Assembly: GCA_902491795.1 (NCBI GenBank)
Contig: CABUIX010000048.1
Coordinates: forward strand, 1-15,714
From: an uncultured Bacteroidales bacterium
Lineage (GTDB): Bacteria > Bacteroidota > Bacteroidia > Bacteroidales > UBA932
Reading direction: 5' to 3'
Length of the DNA stretch: 15,714 nt
Part shown: positions 5,941-13,452 of the stretch, piece after piece
Numbering within the stretch: position 1 is the first letter of the stretch
Layout of the letters: each line of letters opens with the position of its first letter
Notes under the pieces: generated by a model
What the model saw: only the letters and a program-made list of their open reading frames with translations
Databases searched by the model: none
What the model was told of the DNA's origin: nothing
Position numbers and translations under genes: made by a program

Positions 5941-8511
5941 ATGAAAAAGTGCGTCTTTTCCATATTGTTGGTGACTTTGAACTGCTGCCTTGCCATGGCC
6001 CAGACCCGTTCTGCCGGTGGTGTCGTCTATGACTGCTCCACGGGAAAACCCATGGAATTCATTGCCGTGTATTTCAAGAACACCGCATCCGGATGCATTA
6101 CCGATTATGACGGTGAGTTCTTTGTCAAGGATTCTTCAGGTTCTGATACTCTGGTTGTTGAGGCGATAGGCTATGAAAAGCAGCTTATCAAGCTCGCCGG
6201 ACTGAACAGCGCGGGGATGAAGGTGTATCTTTCCCCGGAGAATATGGAACTTGCCGAGGCCGTGGTCAGGCCCAGGAAGGTTAAATATACAAGGAAGGGC
6301 AATCCGGCCGTGGAACTGATCCGCAACGTCATTGCACGCAAGGACAGCAACAGGGTTGAGAGCATGGACTATTACAAGTGCGATGTCTATGAGAAACTTA
6401 CGCTGTCTCTTGACGACTATTCTCCGGATTTCGAAAAGAAGCGGAGACTCGATTATCTCAAGGAGTACATCGACACTTCGGAAATTACCGGAAAGCCTGT
6501 ACTCGCTGTATCCATACGTGAAACGCTCGGAGAATGTTTCTACAGGAAATCTCCTGAGGAGCGCAAGATGGTCAGAAAGGCTTCCAGACATTCCGGAATA
6601 GATGAGGACCTTGATTATCAGGGAAATCTTGCGACAGGCCTTGAAATGCTGTTCACCGGGGCGAACATTTTTGACAATGAGGTGGAGTTCATGATGAACC
6701 GTTTCGTGTCTCCGATTTCGTCGACCCTCGCAACCTCATATTACAAATATTATATCATGGACACCGTCATGGTTGACGGCGTGCGCTGCACTGATCTGGC
6801 CTTCGTGCCGTTCAACAGCCAGAGCTACGGTTTCACGGGCAGGCTGTACATTACCGCTGACGGCAAGTTCTCCATACGCAAGGTGCAGCTCAATTTCCCT
6901 TCCAACAGCAATGTCAACTGGATAGACAGGTTGAGGATTGATCAGGAATTCAGCCGGACTGAAGAGGGGCTCTGGGCCCTCAGCAGAGAGGATGCTTACG
7001 TGAATCTCACGGTGATGGAAGGTGTACAGGGTCTTTTTGCGCACCAGACAAGATATTTTTCTGACTACGATATCGACCCTGCCGGGATTGCCGGCGATCC
7101 GGTTTTCATGATTGACGGCAGGATGCGTGTTCTGCCCGGTGCGAAGTCATACGACAAGGAGTATTGGGAGCAAAACCGCCCTGTGCCGTTGCAGGACAGG
7201 GAAGAGAAGATAGCGAAGGTCTCGGACGACATAATGAAGAAATCTTCTACCGGCATTTGGCTTCGCTGCCTGGATGCCGTCGTTTCTGAATGGGTGCAGA
7301 CGACGGGCTCAAGGTCCACATCGAAATTCGATTTGGGCCCCATTCTCAGTACGGTCGGCTTCAACTACATTGAGGGTCCGAGGGTAAGGATTGGAGGAAT
7401 GACTACAGCCAATCTCTCAAAACGCTGGTTTGCCAACGGGTATGTTGCCTACGGCGTGAACGACAGAAAATTCAAGGGGAGCCTGACTCTTACCCACAGT
7501 TTCAACGACAAGTTCTATCACCCCAACGAGAGGCCCGTCAACAATTTGTCGGTTTCCTATACCTACGACATCTTTACTCCCGAAGCCATCGGTGACCAGC
7601 ACGGACTCGTTACTTCACTGAAGGTCGGCCCGGTCAGGAAACTTCAGTATATCCGAAAAGCCGGCATCAGATACGAGAGACAATGGATAAACAGCGTCAG
7701 GACAAGTCTCTGGATGGAAAACGACAGATATGTTCCGGCCACCCTTCCCGGACCTATGGGAGAAGGGACCCTGAGGTATCAGATGTTGTCGGAAAACGGT
7801 GCGGTGCTGGACATTCCTTCAATTTCGTCGACAGAGGTCGGGGCAGAGATAAGATGGGCTCCAGGAGAGAGGGAGTTCAATTCCGTGTCGAAATTCGTGA
7901 ACATCGACAAGGACACGCCTGTCTTTACATTGAGTCATGTCGTGGGCATCAACGGTCTCGGTGGCGACTATTATTATAACCATACGGAGTTCAACGCTTT
8001 CAAGCGCTTCCATCTTTCAGTGGCCGGGTTCATGGATGCCAGGCTCAGCGCCGGGAAAATATGGAATTCTGTGCCTTGGCCCCTGCTGATAATGCCCGCG
8101 GCCAATCAGTCTTTCGCATACAGGAGGGAGACTTTCCATATGATGAACGCATTGGAGTTCGTTGCTGACCAGTATGTTCAGGTTAATCTTACCTGGCATC
8201 TCAAGGGCATGATAACCAACAGGATACCATTGGTCAAGAACCTCAAGCTCCGTGAACTTGTGGTCTTTAACGGTGTATACGGAAGCCTTTCCGGAAAGAA
8301 TGACCCGAGCCGGACTCCCGGACTTTTTCTGTTGCCGGAAGGGACAACGGCATTGGGAAGCATGCCCTACATGGAAGTCGGAGTGGGCCTGGAGAACATA
8401 ATGCAGTTGTTCAGGGTCGTGTATTTCTACCGGTTGACATACCGGGATCATGATCTCGGCTGGCTGGGCAAATGGGGCGGCCTGCGCCTGGGAATATATC
8501 TTGATTTCTGA
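5941..8511 (+). CDS. DUF5686 outer-membrane protein with N-terminal carboxypeptidase-regulatory-like domain
   Basis: The 856-residue protein starts with a signal peptide (MKKCVFSILLVTLNCCLAMAQ, cleavage near AMA/Q). A CarboxypepD_reg-like beta-sandwich follows (about residues 25-100), with the hallmark GGVVYDCSTGKPMEFIAVYFKN, TDYDGEF and EAIGYE stretches. The rest matches DUF5686: an early MDYYKCDVYEKL, a middle soluble region with paired strands, and many amphipathic beta strands up to a C-terminal phenylalanine (GLRLGIYLDF), as in outer-membrane barrels. The family is common in Bacteroidota and lies at the cell surface; its role is unknown, with a channel or assembly function only inferred. 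It is monocistronic, divergent from the acetyltransferase, with its own promoter, a GGAGGG ribosome binding site and a downstream terminator. Length is normal for the family. Confidence 0.9.
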   Translation: MKKCVFSILLVTLNCCLAMAQTRSAGGVVYDCSTGKPMEFIAVYFKNTASGCITDYDGEFFVKDSSGSDTLVVEAIGYEKQLIKLAGLNSAGMKVYLSPENMELAEAVVRPRKVKYTRKGNPAVELIRNVIARKDSNRVESMDYYKCDVYEKLTLSLDDYSPDFEKKRRLDYLKEYIDTSEITGKPVLAVSIRETLGECFYRKSPEERKMVRKASRHSGIDEDLDYQGNLATGLEMLFTGANIFDNEVEFMMNRFVSPISSTLATSYYKYYIMDTVMVDGVRCTDLAFVPFNSQSYGFTGRLYITADGKFSIRKVQLNFPSNSNVNWIDRLRIDQEFSRTEEGLWALSREDAYVNLTVMEGVQGLFAHQTRYFSDYDIDPAGIAGDPVFMIDGRMRVLPGAKSYDKEYWEQNRPVPLQDREEKIAKVSDDIMKKSSTGIWLRCLDAVVSEWVQTTGSRSTSKFDLGPILSTVGFNYIEGPRVRIGGMTTANLSKRWFANGYVAYGVNDRKFKGSLTLTHSFNDKFYHPNERPVNNLSVSYTYDIFTPEAIGDQHGLVTSLKVGPVRKLQYIRKAGIRYERQWINSVRTSLWMENDRYVPATLPGPMGEGTLRYQMLSENGAVLDIPSISSTEVGAEIRWAPGEREFNSVSKFVNIDKDTPVFTLSHVVGINGLGGDYYYNHTEFNAFKRFHLSVAGFMDARLSAGKIWNSVPWPLLIMPAANQSFAYRRETFHMMNALEFVADQYVQVNLTWHLKGMITNRIPLVKNLKLRELVVFNGVYGSLSGKNDPSRTPGLFLLPEGTTALGSMPYMEVGVGLENIMQLFRVVYFYRLTYRDHDLGWLGKWGGLRLGIYLDF

Positions 8512-8533
8512 TTTCTCTCCGATGGCAACAAAA

Positions 8534-8567
8534 AAAGGCACGGTGTCTTTTCGGACATCGTGCCTTT
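8534..8567. terminator. Bidirectional terminator between the DUF5686 gene and clpB
   Basis: A 14-bp stem (8534-8547 with 8554-8567, one G-T pair) with loop TTTTCG is flanked by an A-run on the left (8530-8536) and a short T-rich run on the right. It therefore works for both convergent genes, which end at 8511 and 8587. Confidence 0.85.
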
Positions 8568-8586
8568 CTTCATTCATCAAACAAGC

Positions 8587-10638
8587 CTATTTGTTCTTCA
8601 GAACGGTCTGGCCGTTCTCGCAGTCAACCACAATTGCGGAGTCCTTGTGGATCTTGCCTTCGAGTATTTCCTTTGCGAGCTGGTTGACCAGTTCCCTCTG
8701 GATAAGTCTCTTGACAGGTCTTGCGCCGAATTCGGGATCATAGCCGTTTTCCACCATGTCGTCCTCAAATGCCTTGGTGAAACTGAGTTCCACGTTTTCG
8801 TCCTCGAGTTTCTTCTTGAGGATGTTCATCTGGATACGTACAATCTGTCGTATGTCATCCTTGGTAAGAGGATCAAACGTGACAATTTCATCGATACGGT
8901 TGATGAATTCAGGACGCATTCGCATTCTCAATTCCTCTTCCTTGAGGTTTGAGGTCATGATCAGGATAGTGTTCTTGAAGTCCACGGTGCGACCCTTGTT
9001 GTCGGTCAGACGTCCGTCGTCAAGCACCTGCAGCAGGATGTTGAACACATCCGGATGTGCCTTCTCGATCTCGTCGAGCAGCACTACGGAATAAGGCTTG
9101 CGCCTTACGGCTTCCGTAAGCTGTCCACCCTCATCGTATCCCACGTATCCCGGGGGCGCACCGATAAGACGGCTGACGGTGTGGCTTTCCTGATACTCGC
9201 TCATGTCGATACGGGTCATCATGCTCTCGTCGTTGAACAGGAATTCCGCAAGAGCCTTGGCAAGTTCAGTCTTGCCGACGCCGGTGCTTCCCATGAAAAG
9301 GAAGGAACCGATGGGTCTGTGCTCATTGGAAAGGCCTGCACGGCTGCGCCTTACGGCATCAGATACCGCGTTGATTGCTTTGTCCTGACCAACAACCCTC
9401 TTGTGCAGTTCGCTTTCCATGCGGAGCAGTTTCTCCTTTTCGCTTTCGAGCATCCTGTTCACAGGGATTCCGGTCCAGCGTGCCACAATCTCGGCAATGT
9501 CCTCCGGAGTGACAGCTTCGGTGATTATTGGATCCTTTATGGCAGCCTGTTTCGCGGAGAGTTCGTCAATCCGGCTTTGTGTCTGTGCAATCTTGCCGTA
9601 GCGGATTTCGGCTACCTTTCCGTAGTCCCCTTCGCGTTCGGCTATGGCAGCATCGCGCTTGTAGTCCTCAAGGTTCTGCCTGAGGTTGTTCAGCTCGGTG
9701 ACGATTCCCTTCTCTTCGTTCCAGCGCTTCATCAGAGCCTCCCTCTCGGTCTTGCTTTCCTTGAGTTCCTCGTCTATCTTCTCGGACTTGAGGCTGGTGC
9801 CTTCACGCTTGATGGCCTCTTTCTCGATTTCGAGCTGGCGAATCTTGCTGTTGAGTTCATCAATAGGTTCAGGAACCGAGTTCATCTCCAGGCGGAGCTT
9901 GGCGGCAGCCTCGTCCACGAGGTCTATGGCCTTGTCCGGAAGGTAACGGTTGGTGATGTAGCGGTGACTGAGGTTCACGGCAGCAATCAGTGCATCGTCT
10001 TCAATGCTGACCCTGTGGTGATTCTCGTATTTTTCCTTCAAACCCCTCAGGATGGCGATTGACTCTGCCGGACTGGGCTCGTCCACCATAACCTTCTGGA
10101 AACGGCGTTCGAGGGCCTTGTCCTGTTCGAAGTATTTCTGGTATTCATCGAGAGTGGTTGAACCTATGGTGCGCAGTTCACCGCGGGCCAGTGCCGGTTT
10201 CAGGATGTTGGATGCATCCATTGCGCCTGATGAGCGTCCGGCTCCGACCAAGGTATGTATTTCATCGATGAACAGGATGATCTGTCCGTCGCTGTCGACC
10301 ACTTCCTTGACTACGCCTTTCAGCCTTTCCTCGAATTCACCCTGGTATTTCGCACCCGCGATCAGCGCTCCCATATCCAGGGAGAACACCTTGCGGTTTT
10401 TCAGGTTTTCGGGGACCTGGCCGTTGACTATCTTCTGGGCGATGCCTTCGGAGATGGCTGTCTTGCCCACACCGGGCTCACCGACCAGAATAGGGTTGTT
10501 CTTGGTGCGCCTGCTCAGTATCTGCAGGACTCTTCGTATTTCCTCGTCCCTGCCTATGACCGGGTCGAGTTTTCCTTTAGCCGCGGCCTCATTGAGGTCG
10601 ATGGCATATTTGCTCAAGAATTCGTATTTGTTTTCCAT
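8587..10638 (-). CDS. clpB: ClpB disaggregase, short form without N-terminal domain
   Basis: ClpB is the ATP-driven ring hexamer that, with DnaK, threads and rescues aggregated proteins. This 683-residue protein has two AAA+ modules: Walker A GEPGVGKT (53-60), pore loop AKYQG (96-100) and Walker B FIDE (123-126) in the first; GSTGVGKT (450-457), pore GYVG (497-500) and LLDE (520-523) in the second. The long coiled-coil middle domain (about 265-385) separates it from ClpC and ClpA. Usual length is about 860. The N-terminal substrate domain (about 150 residues) is absent: an in-frame TGA at 10666-10668 lies shortly upstream of the ATG. In the second module, MTSNLKEEELRMRMRPEFINRID goes from sensor 1 to the arginine-finger box with about 25-30 fewer residues than usual. 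It follows secG on the same strand after 86 nt holding two dyads. A motif like the CIRCE operator is not seen. Confidence 0.92.
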   Translation of the reverse strand: MENKYEFLSKYAIDLNEAAAKGKLDPVIGRDEEIRRVLQILSRRTKNNPILVGEPGVGKTAISEGIAQKIVNGQVPENLKNRKVFSLDMGALIAGAKYQGEFEERLKGVVKEVVDSDGQIILFIDEIHTLVGAGRSSGAMDASNILKPALARGELRTIGSTTLDEYQKYFEQDKALERRFQKVMVDEPSPAESIAILRGLKEKYENHHRVSIEDDALIAAVNLSHRYITNRYLPDKAIDLVDEAAAKLRLEMNSVPEPIDELNSKIRQLEIEKEAIKREGTSLKSEKIDEELKESKTEREALMKRWNEEKGIVTELNNLRQNLEDYKRDAAIAEREGDYGKVAEIRYGKIAQTQSRIDELSAKQAAIKDPIITEAVTPEDIAEIVARWTGIPVNRMLESEKEKLLRMESELHKRVVGQDKAINAVSDAVRRSRAGLSNEHRPIGSFLFMGSTGVGKTELAKALAEFLFNDESMMTRIDMSEYQESHTVSRLIGAPPGYVGYDEGGQLTEAVRRKPYSVVLLDEIEKAHPDVFNILLQVLDDGRLTDNKGRTVDFKNTILIMTSNLKEEELRMRMRPEFINRIDEIVTFDPLTKDDIRQIVRIQMNILKKKLEDENVELSFTKAFEDDMVENGYDPEFGARPVKRLIQRELVNQLAKEILEGKIHKDSAIVVDCENGQTVLKNK

Positions 10639-10645
10639 ATATAAC

Positions 10646-10684
10646 CAATTGTCGCCGGCCCTTGTTCAGAGCCGACGACAATTG
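10646..10684. promoter_or_regulatory. Long imperfect dyad just before the clpB start
   Basis: A 14-bp arm at 10646-10659 (CAATTGTCGCCGGC) pairs with 10671-10684 (GCCGACGACAATTG) with one mismatch and an 11-base loop. It ends 8 nt before the clpB ATG. No T-run follows on either strand, so it is not a classic terminator. It fits an operator or a leader hairpin that could hide the start site; either reading is inference. Confidence 0.5.
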
Positions 10685-10699
10685 TTCAAATCGCATTCC

Positions 10700-10716
10700 A
10701 CTGACAAAATGTCAGT
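10700..10716. repeat. Short perfect hairpin after secG
   Basis: ACTGACA (10700-10706) pairs with TGTCAGT (10710-10716) around a 3-base loop, 9 nt past the secG stop on the minus strand. It lacks a T-tract; it may act in mRNA processing or 3'-end stability. Confidence 0.35.
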
Positions 10717-10724
10717 TCGCCCTA

Positions 10725-11081
10725 TTATTCTTCCGGAGTGCTTTCGGTTGTTGGAGCGTCCTGCTGGATGGGTGCAGTGGGGAACGCAGGCTGTGCGTTC
10801 TGGCTTGCATTCTCGATCTTGTCAGTGATGTCGATGCTTGATCCTCCGGTGGTTCCGGTAGTGAATGATGCTGCAACGGACAGCACAAGAATGAAAGCCA
10901 CAAGTCCCCATGTGATCTTCTCCAGAATGTCGGCTGTCTGACGCACGCCGAGAGTCTGGTTTCCGGCCACGAAGTTGCTGGCCATGCCCTCTCCCTTGCC
11001 GTTCTGCAGCAATACCACGATAATCAGCAGAATGGCCGCAAGGATGATGACAACCGTCAAAATTATAAACAAAGCGTTCAT
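10725..11081 (-). CDS. secG: SecG, preprotein translocase subunit
   Basis: SecG joins SecY and SecE in the inner-membrane export channel. The 118-residue protein shows the family layout. A first membrane helix (about residues 3-25, IILTVVIILAAILLIIVVLL) leads into the signature LLQNGKGEGMASNF. A cytoplasmic loop with GNQTLGVRQTADILEKITW follows, then a second helix (about 57-73, LVAFILVLSVAASF). The C-terminal tail is long, low-complexity, proline- and acid-rich, which is common in Bacteroidota. It starts 3 nt after the stop of the TPR-like gene, so it is probably translated from the same mRNA as lptE. The link of an LPS assembly lipoprotein with a Sec subunit suggests a small envelope-biogenesis operon. 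Start ATG 11079-11081; stop TAA. Confidence 0.95.
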   Translation of the reverse strand: MNALFIILTVVIILAAILLIIVVLLQNGKGEGMASNFVAGNQTLGVRQTADILEKITWGLVAFILVLSVAASFTTGTTGGSSIDITDKIENASQNAQPAFPTAPIQQDAPTTESTPEE

Positions 11082-11084
11082 TTG

Positions 11085-11663
11085 TTATGGTTCTTTTTGT
11101 TTTATTTCGTCAATAAGGGTTGCAAAGTAAACACTTTTTTCTGGATATCGCAAACTCAGTTTCGAATAAATGTCTATTGCCTGCTCTCTGTAATCCTGTT
11201 CAAGATAGATTTTTGCGAGAGTTTCCGTGCAGAAATCCATGAATTTGTCGTCATCCGTATCCGTATATCCTTCTTCCCTTGCCTTGGATGCGAAACGCGA
11301 AAAGATTTTGTCATCGGAACGGCGGACAGAGTCATACTGCTCCCTTGAAAAGTAGTCTCCACCGGGAACGTGCCCGTTTTTCGGCTCCACACTGCCGGTC
11401 TGGCTGTTGATATATGAATTCACCAGCATTTTGGCGTCCTTGTCGGAACAGTCGGTTTTCTTCTCGCCCTTTACCAGTTCATAGAGCAGCCTGCGGGAAG
11501 CGATGTGAAGCGCAGTGCGTGCCACCTGGCTTTCCGACAGGGCCCCGAGGGCTGCCATCCGCCGGCAGAGTTCCATCCTGGCACCTCCGTACCACGGATA
11601 AAGGTCCACTACACCGCTGAGCTCCTCCAGTGTCAGTTTTTGTATGTCGATTGCATTTACCAT
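11085..11663 (-). CDS. Conserved TPR-like protein between lptE and secG
   Basis: From the ATG at 11661-11663 (MVNAIDIQKL) the product has about 192 residues. No signal peptide or membrane segment is seen. The N-terminal half is helical (LTLEELSGVVDLYPWYGGARMELCRR, then ALHIASRRLLYEL), the middle is polar and loop-like, and the C-terminal YLEQDYREQAIDIYSKLSLRYPEKSVYFATL fits one TPR-like helix pair. Such repeats bind partner proteins. The start overlaps the lptE stop by 7 nt (ATGGTAA), showing translational coupling, and secG begins 3 nt after its stop. I recall this lptE-TPR-secG order in other Bacteroidales, so a role in envelope biogenesis is a fair guess, but the function is unknown. A longer frame extends upstream to 11720 but would overlap lptE more, so it is not preferred. 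Confidence 0.82.
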   Translation of the reverse strand: MVNAIDIQKLTLEELSGVVDLYPWYGGARMELCRRMAALGALSESQVARTALHIASRRLLYELVKGEKKTDCSDKDAKMLVNSYINSQTGSVEPKNGHVPGGDYFSREQYDSVRRSDDKIFSRFASKAREEGYTDTDDDKFMDFCTETLAKIYLEQDYREQAIDIYSKLSLRYPEKSVYFATLIDEIKQKEP

Positions 11664-12172
11664 TGCGCTACCGTGGCATTGAACACGTCTTCCACAATCT
11701 TGTCGATTATTTCCGAGCACAGTGTTGACTGAACTGCATCCAGCGACTGTGTGGAATCATAGTCTGAATATCCCGAGAAGGTCTGGCCCTCAAAGTCGTC
11801 TTCGGGATACTTGCGGTTCATGAAATTGACCCTTACGGTGACGGTCAGGCGGTTTTGTGCAGCCACTTCGTTGGCAGTCACCGATGAAGGCGACACGCTG
11901 TATCCGGTTATTTCTCCGGTTATCTCGAGGTCTCCGTCCTGGTCTACCTGCTCAAGGTTGGTCATCTGCCGGAAACGCTGCCTCAGCGCCTCGGTCAGGT
12001 CATTGCTGAGCGTGGGGTTCACCTGCAGGGCCCGATATTCAAAATAGTTTATGGTAATGGTGTGCACATCCGGTTGTATGGACGTGCCGGAGAAGGAATA
12101 TATCCCGCAGGACGCGGTTCCGAATGCAATAAGGGCAAAAGCCGCCATGAAGGTTGCCGCTCGTCTGATCAT
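11657..12172 (-). CDS. lptE: LptE-like LPS-assembly lipoprotein
   Basis: From the ATG at 12170-12172 the product has about 171 residues. A lipoprotein signal (MIRRAATFMAAFALIAFGTASC) ends in a lipobox TASC, followed by GIYSFSGTSI, the typical Bacteroidota LptE opening. The mature part has the family's features: TITINYFEYRALQVNPTLSNDLTEALRQRF, a mixed strand-helix fold, and a C-terminal SEIIDKIVEDVFNATVAQW helix. LptE sits as a plug inside the LptD outer-membrane barrel and helps place LPS in the outer leaflet. The start overlaps the regulator stop by 4 nt (ATGA) and the end overlaps the TPR gene by 7 nt, so all three are co-translated. A frame open further upstream would run deep into the regulator gene and is rejected. 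Confidence in the family is high; the protein is small and diverges quickly. Confidence 0.9.
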   Translation of the reverse strand: MIRRAATFMAAFALIAFGTASCGIYSFSGTSIQPDVHTITINYFEYRALQVNPTLSNDLTEALRQRFRQMTNLEQVDQDGDLEITGEITGYSVSPSSVTANEVAAQNRLTVTVRVNFMNRKYPEDDFEGQTFSGYSDYDSTQSLDAVQSTLCSEIIDKIVEDVFNATVAQW

Positions 12173-13368
12173 TTGCCGTTCTTCTTTTCTGCCAGTTTGC
12201 GATAGATGGTACGCTCGGATATCCCAAGCTCTGCTGCGGCGGGCTTGACTTTGCCGCCGTGTCTCGCCAGGCATTTTTCTATAATGTCATCGTTTATCTT
12301 TCTTATCGACATCTGCTCCGGAAGGGTTTCTTCCGCTGCATTCCCGCTTTCCTCGGGGTCGTGTGTCTCGTGAGCCTCGATAAGTCTTGGTGAGGGATAC
12401 GGCTCCGTCTGCCGTGACGCGCCGGATTCCACAATGTTGCGGAGCCTGTCGACTTCCTGCTTGAGCACGTAGATGGCGCTGATTATCTTCTGCTTGTCGT
12501 CATCGCTCATTGAACTGCCTTCCCTGGATGTGGTGGTCACGAGTGCTCCCGCATCAGCCGGTATATAGGAACTGATTGTCTGAGGTCCCAGTTCGACTCT
12601 CTCCGTGCTTGCCCCGAGAGCTCTGGATTCCAGTGCGGTGACAGCCTGGGCCATGTTCTTGAGCTGCCTGATGTTTCCCGGCCAGCGGTAGGAGGTAAGC
12701 ACATTGATTGCGTCGTGTGTGAGGTTGATCTTGCAGAGCCCGTATTTCTCGGCGAAATCGGAAGAGAACTTCCGGAACAGGAGATATATGTCGTCCTTGT
12801 TGCGTTCCCTGAGAGCCGGCATCATGATCTGTATGCCGGAGAGCCGGTAATAGAGATCCTCGCGGAACTTTCCGGTTGCCACGGCATAGGCCAGGTTCAC
12901 GTTGGTGGCCGCTATGACGCGGACGTCGGTTTTCTCTACCTTTGATGATCCTACCTTTATATATTCCCCGTCCTGCAGGACCCTGAGAAGCATAGCCTGA
13001 GTTTCCTTGGGCAGTTCACCGATCTCGTCAAGAAAAAGAGTGCCGCCGTCGGCCTCTTCAAAATATCCCTTGCGCTCGCCTATTGCTCCCGTGAAGGCTC
13101 CCTTCTCATGGCCGAAAAGTTCCGCGTTGATGGTCCCTTCCGGGATTGCTCCGCAGTTTACGGCCAGATATTTGCCGGTCTTTCTCCGGCTGAACTGATG
13201 TATGATCTGAGGAATGGACTCCTTGCCTACGCCGCTCTCTCCGGTTATGAGGACTGTCAGGTCGGTGGGCGCTACAGCGACTGCCGTTTCGATCGCCCGG
13301 TTTAGATTGACATCGTTCCCGACGATGTCAAATTTGTTTTTCAATCTTTGGAGTTCTTGTGAGTCCAT
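12169..13368 (-). CDS. Sigma54-dependent transcriptional activator (AAA+ with Fis-type HTH)
   Basis: This 399-residue enhancer-binding protein has the central AAA+ domain near its N-terminus. Walker A is GESGVGKE (43-50), the sigma54-contacting loop GAFTGA (90-95) is intact, Walker B is LFLDE (111-115), the arginine region FREDLYYRLS lies at 168-177 and sensor 2 is WPGNIRQL (229-236). No receiver or sensing domain precedes it, since the AAA+ part begins at about residue 13. A charged linker (about 250-350) leads to a Fis-type helix-turn-helix (AAAELGISERTIYRKL). It should drive open-complex formation by RNA polymerase holding RpoN, at targets not visible here. It overlaps lptE by 4 nt, so it is the first gene of the operon. 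A -7 element four bases before the ATG suggests a leaderless message. Regulation would be by level or a partner protein. Confidence 0.93.
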   Translation of the reverse strand: MDSQELQRLKNKFDIVGNDVNLNRAIETAVAVAPTDLTVLITGESGVGKESIPQIIHQFSRRKTGKYLAVNCGAIPEGTINAELFGHEKGAFTGAIGERKGYFEEADGGTLFLDEIGELPKETQAMLLRVLQDGEYIKVGSSKVEKTDVRVIAATNVNLAYAVATGKFREDLYYRLSGIQIMMPALRERNKDDIYLLFRKFSSDFAEKYGLCKINLTHDAINVLTSYRWPGNIRQLKNMAQAVTALESRALGASTERVELGPQTISSYIPADAGALVTTTSREGSSMSDDDKQKIISAIYVLKQEVDRLRNIVESGASRQTEPYPSPRLIEAHETHDPEESGNAAEETLPEQMSIRKINDDIIEKCLARHGGKVKPAAAELGISERTIYRKLAEKKNGK

Positions 13369-13369
13369 A

Positions 13370-13403
13370 GGGCAAAGTTAAGGAAATTTCGTTATTTTTG
13401 CCC
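13370..13403. promoter_or_regulatory. Divergent promoter pair inside an inverted repeat
   Basis: On the minus strand TAACTTTG (13380-13373) is a -7 element for the sigma54-type regulator, with only four bases before its ATG. On the plus strand TATTTTTG (13393-13400) is a -7 element for the lipoprotein gene, leaving a leader of about 45 nt. The two elements are the inner part of an inverted repeat GGGCAAA (13370-13376) and TTTGCCC (13397-13403). One regulator could bind both half sites and control both operons. No good -33 element is seen for either. Confidence 0.6.
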
Positions 13404-13452
13404 TCAGCACGACAGTTTATTGTCTTGAAGAACAAACTCAGTTAGATTTGAT

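Noticed and set aside
9055..10062. Plus-strand frame of 335 codons
   Set aside because: Antisense of clpB; no recognisable features, and the clpB frame is fully conserved.
10646..10684. Dyad as the secG terminator
   Set aside because: No T-run follows on the minus strand; listed as a regulatory dyad instead.
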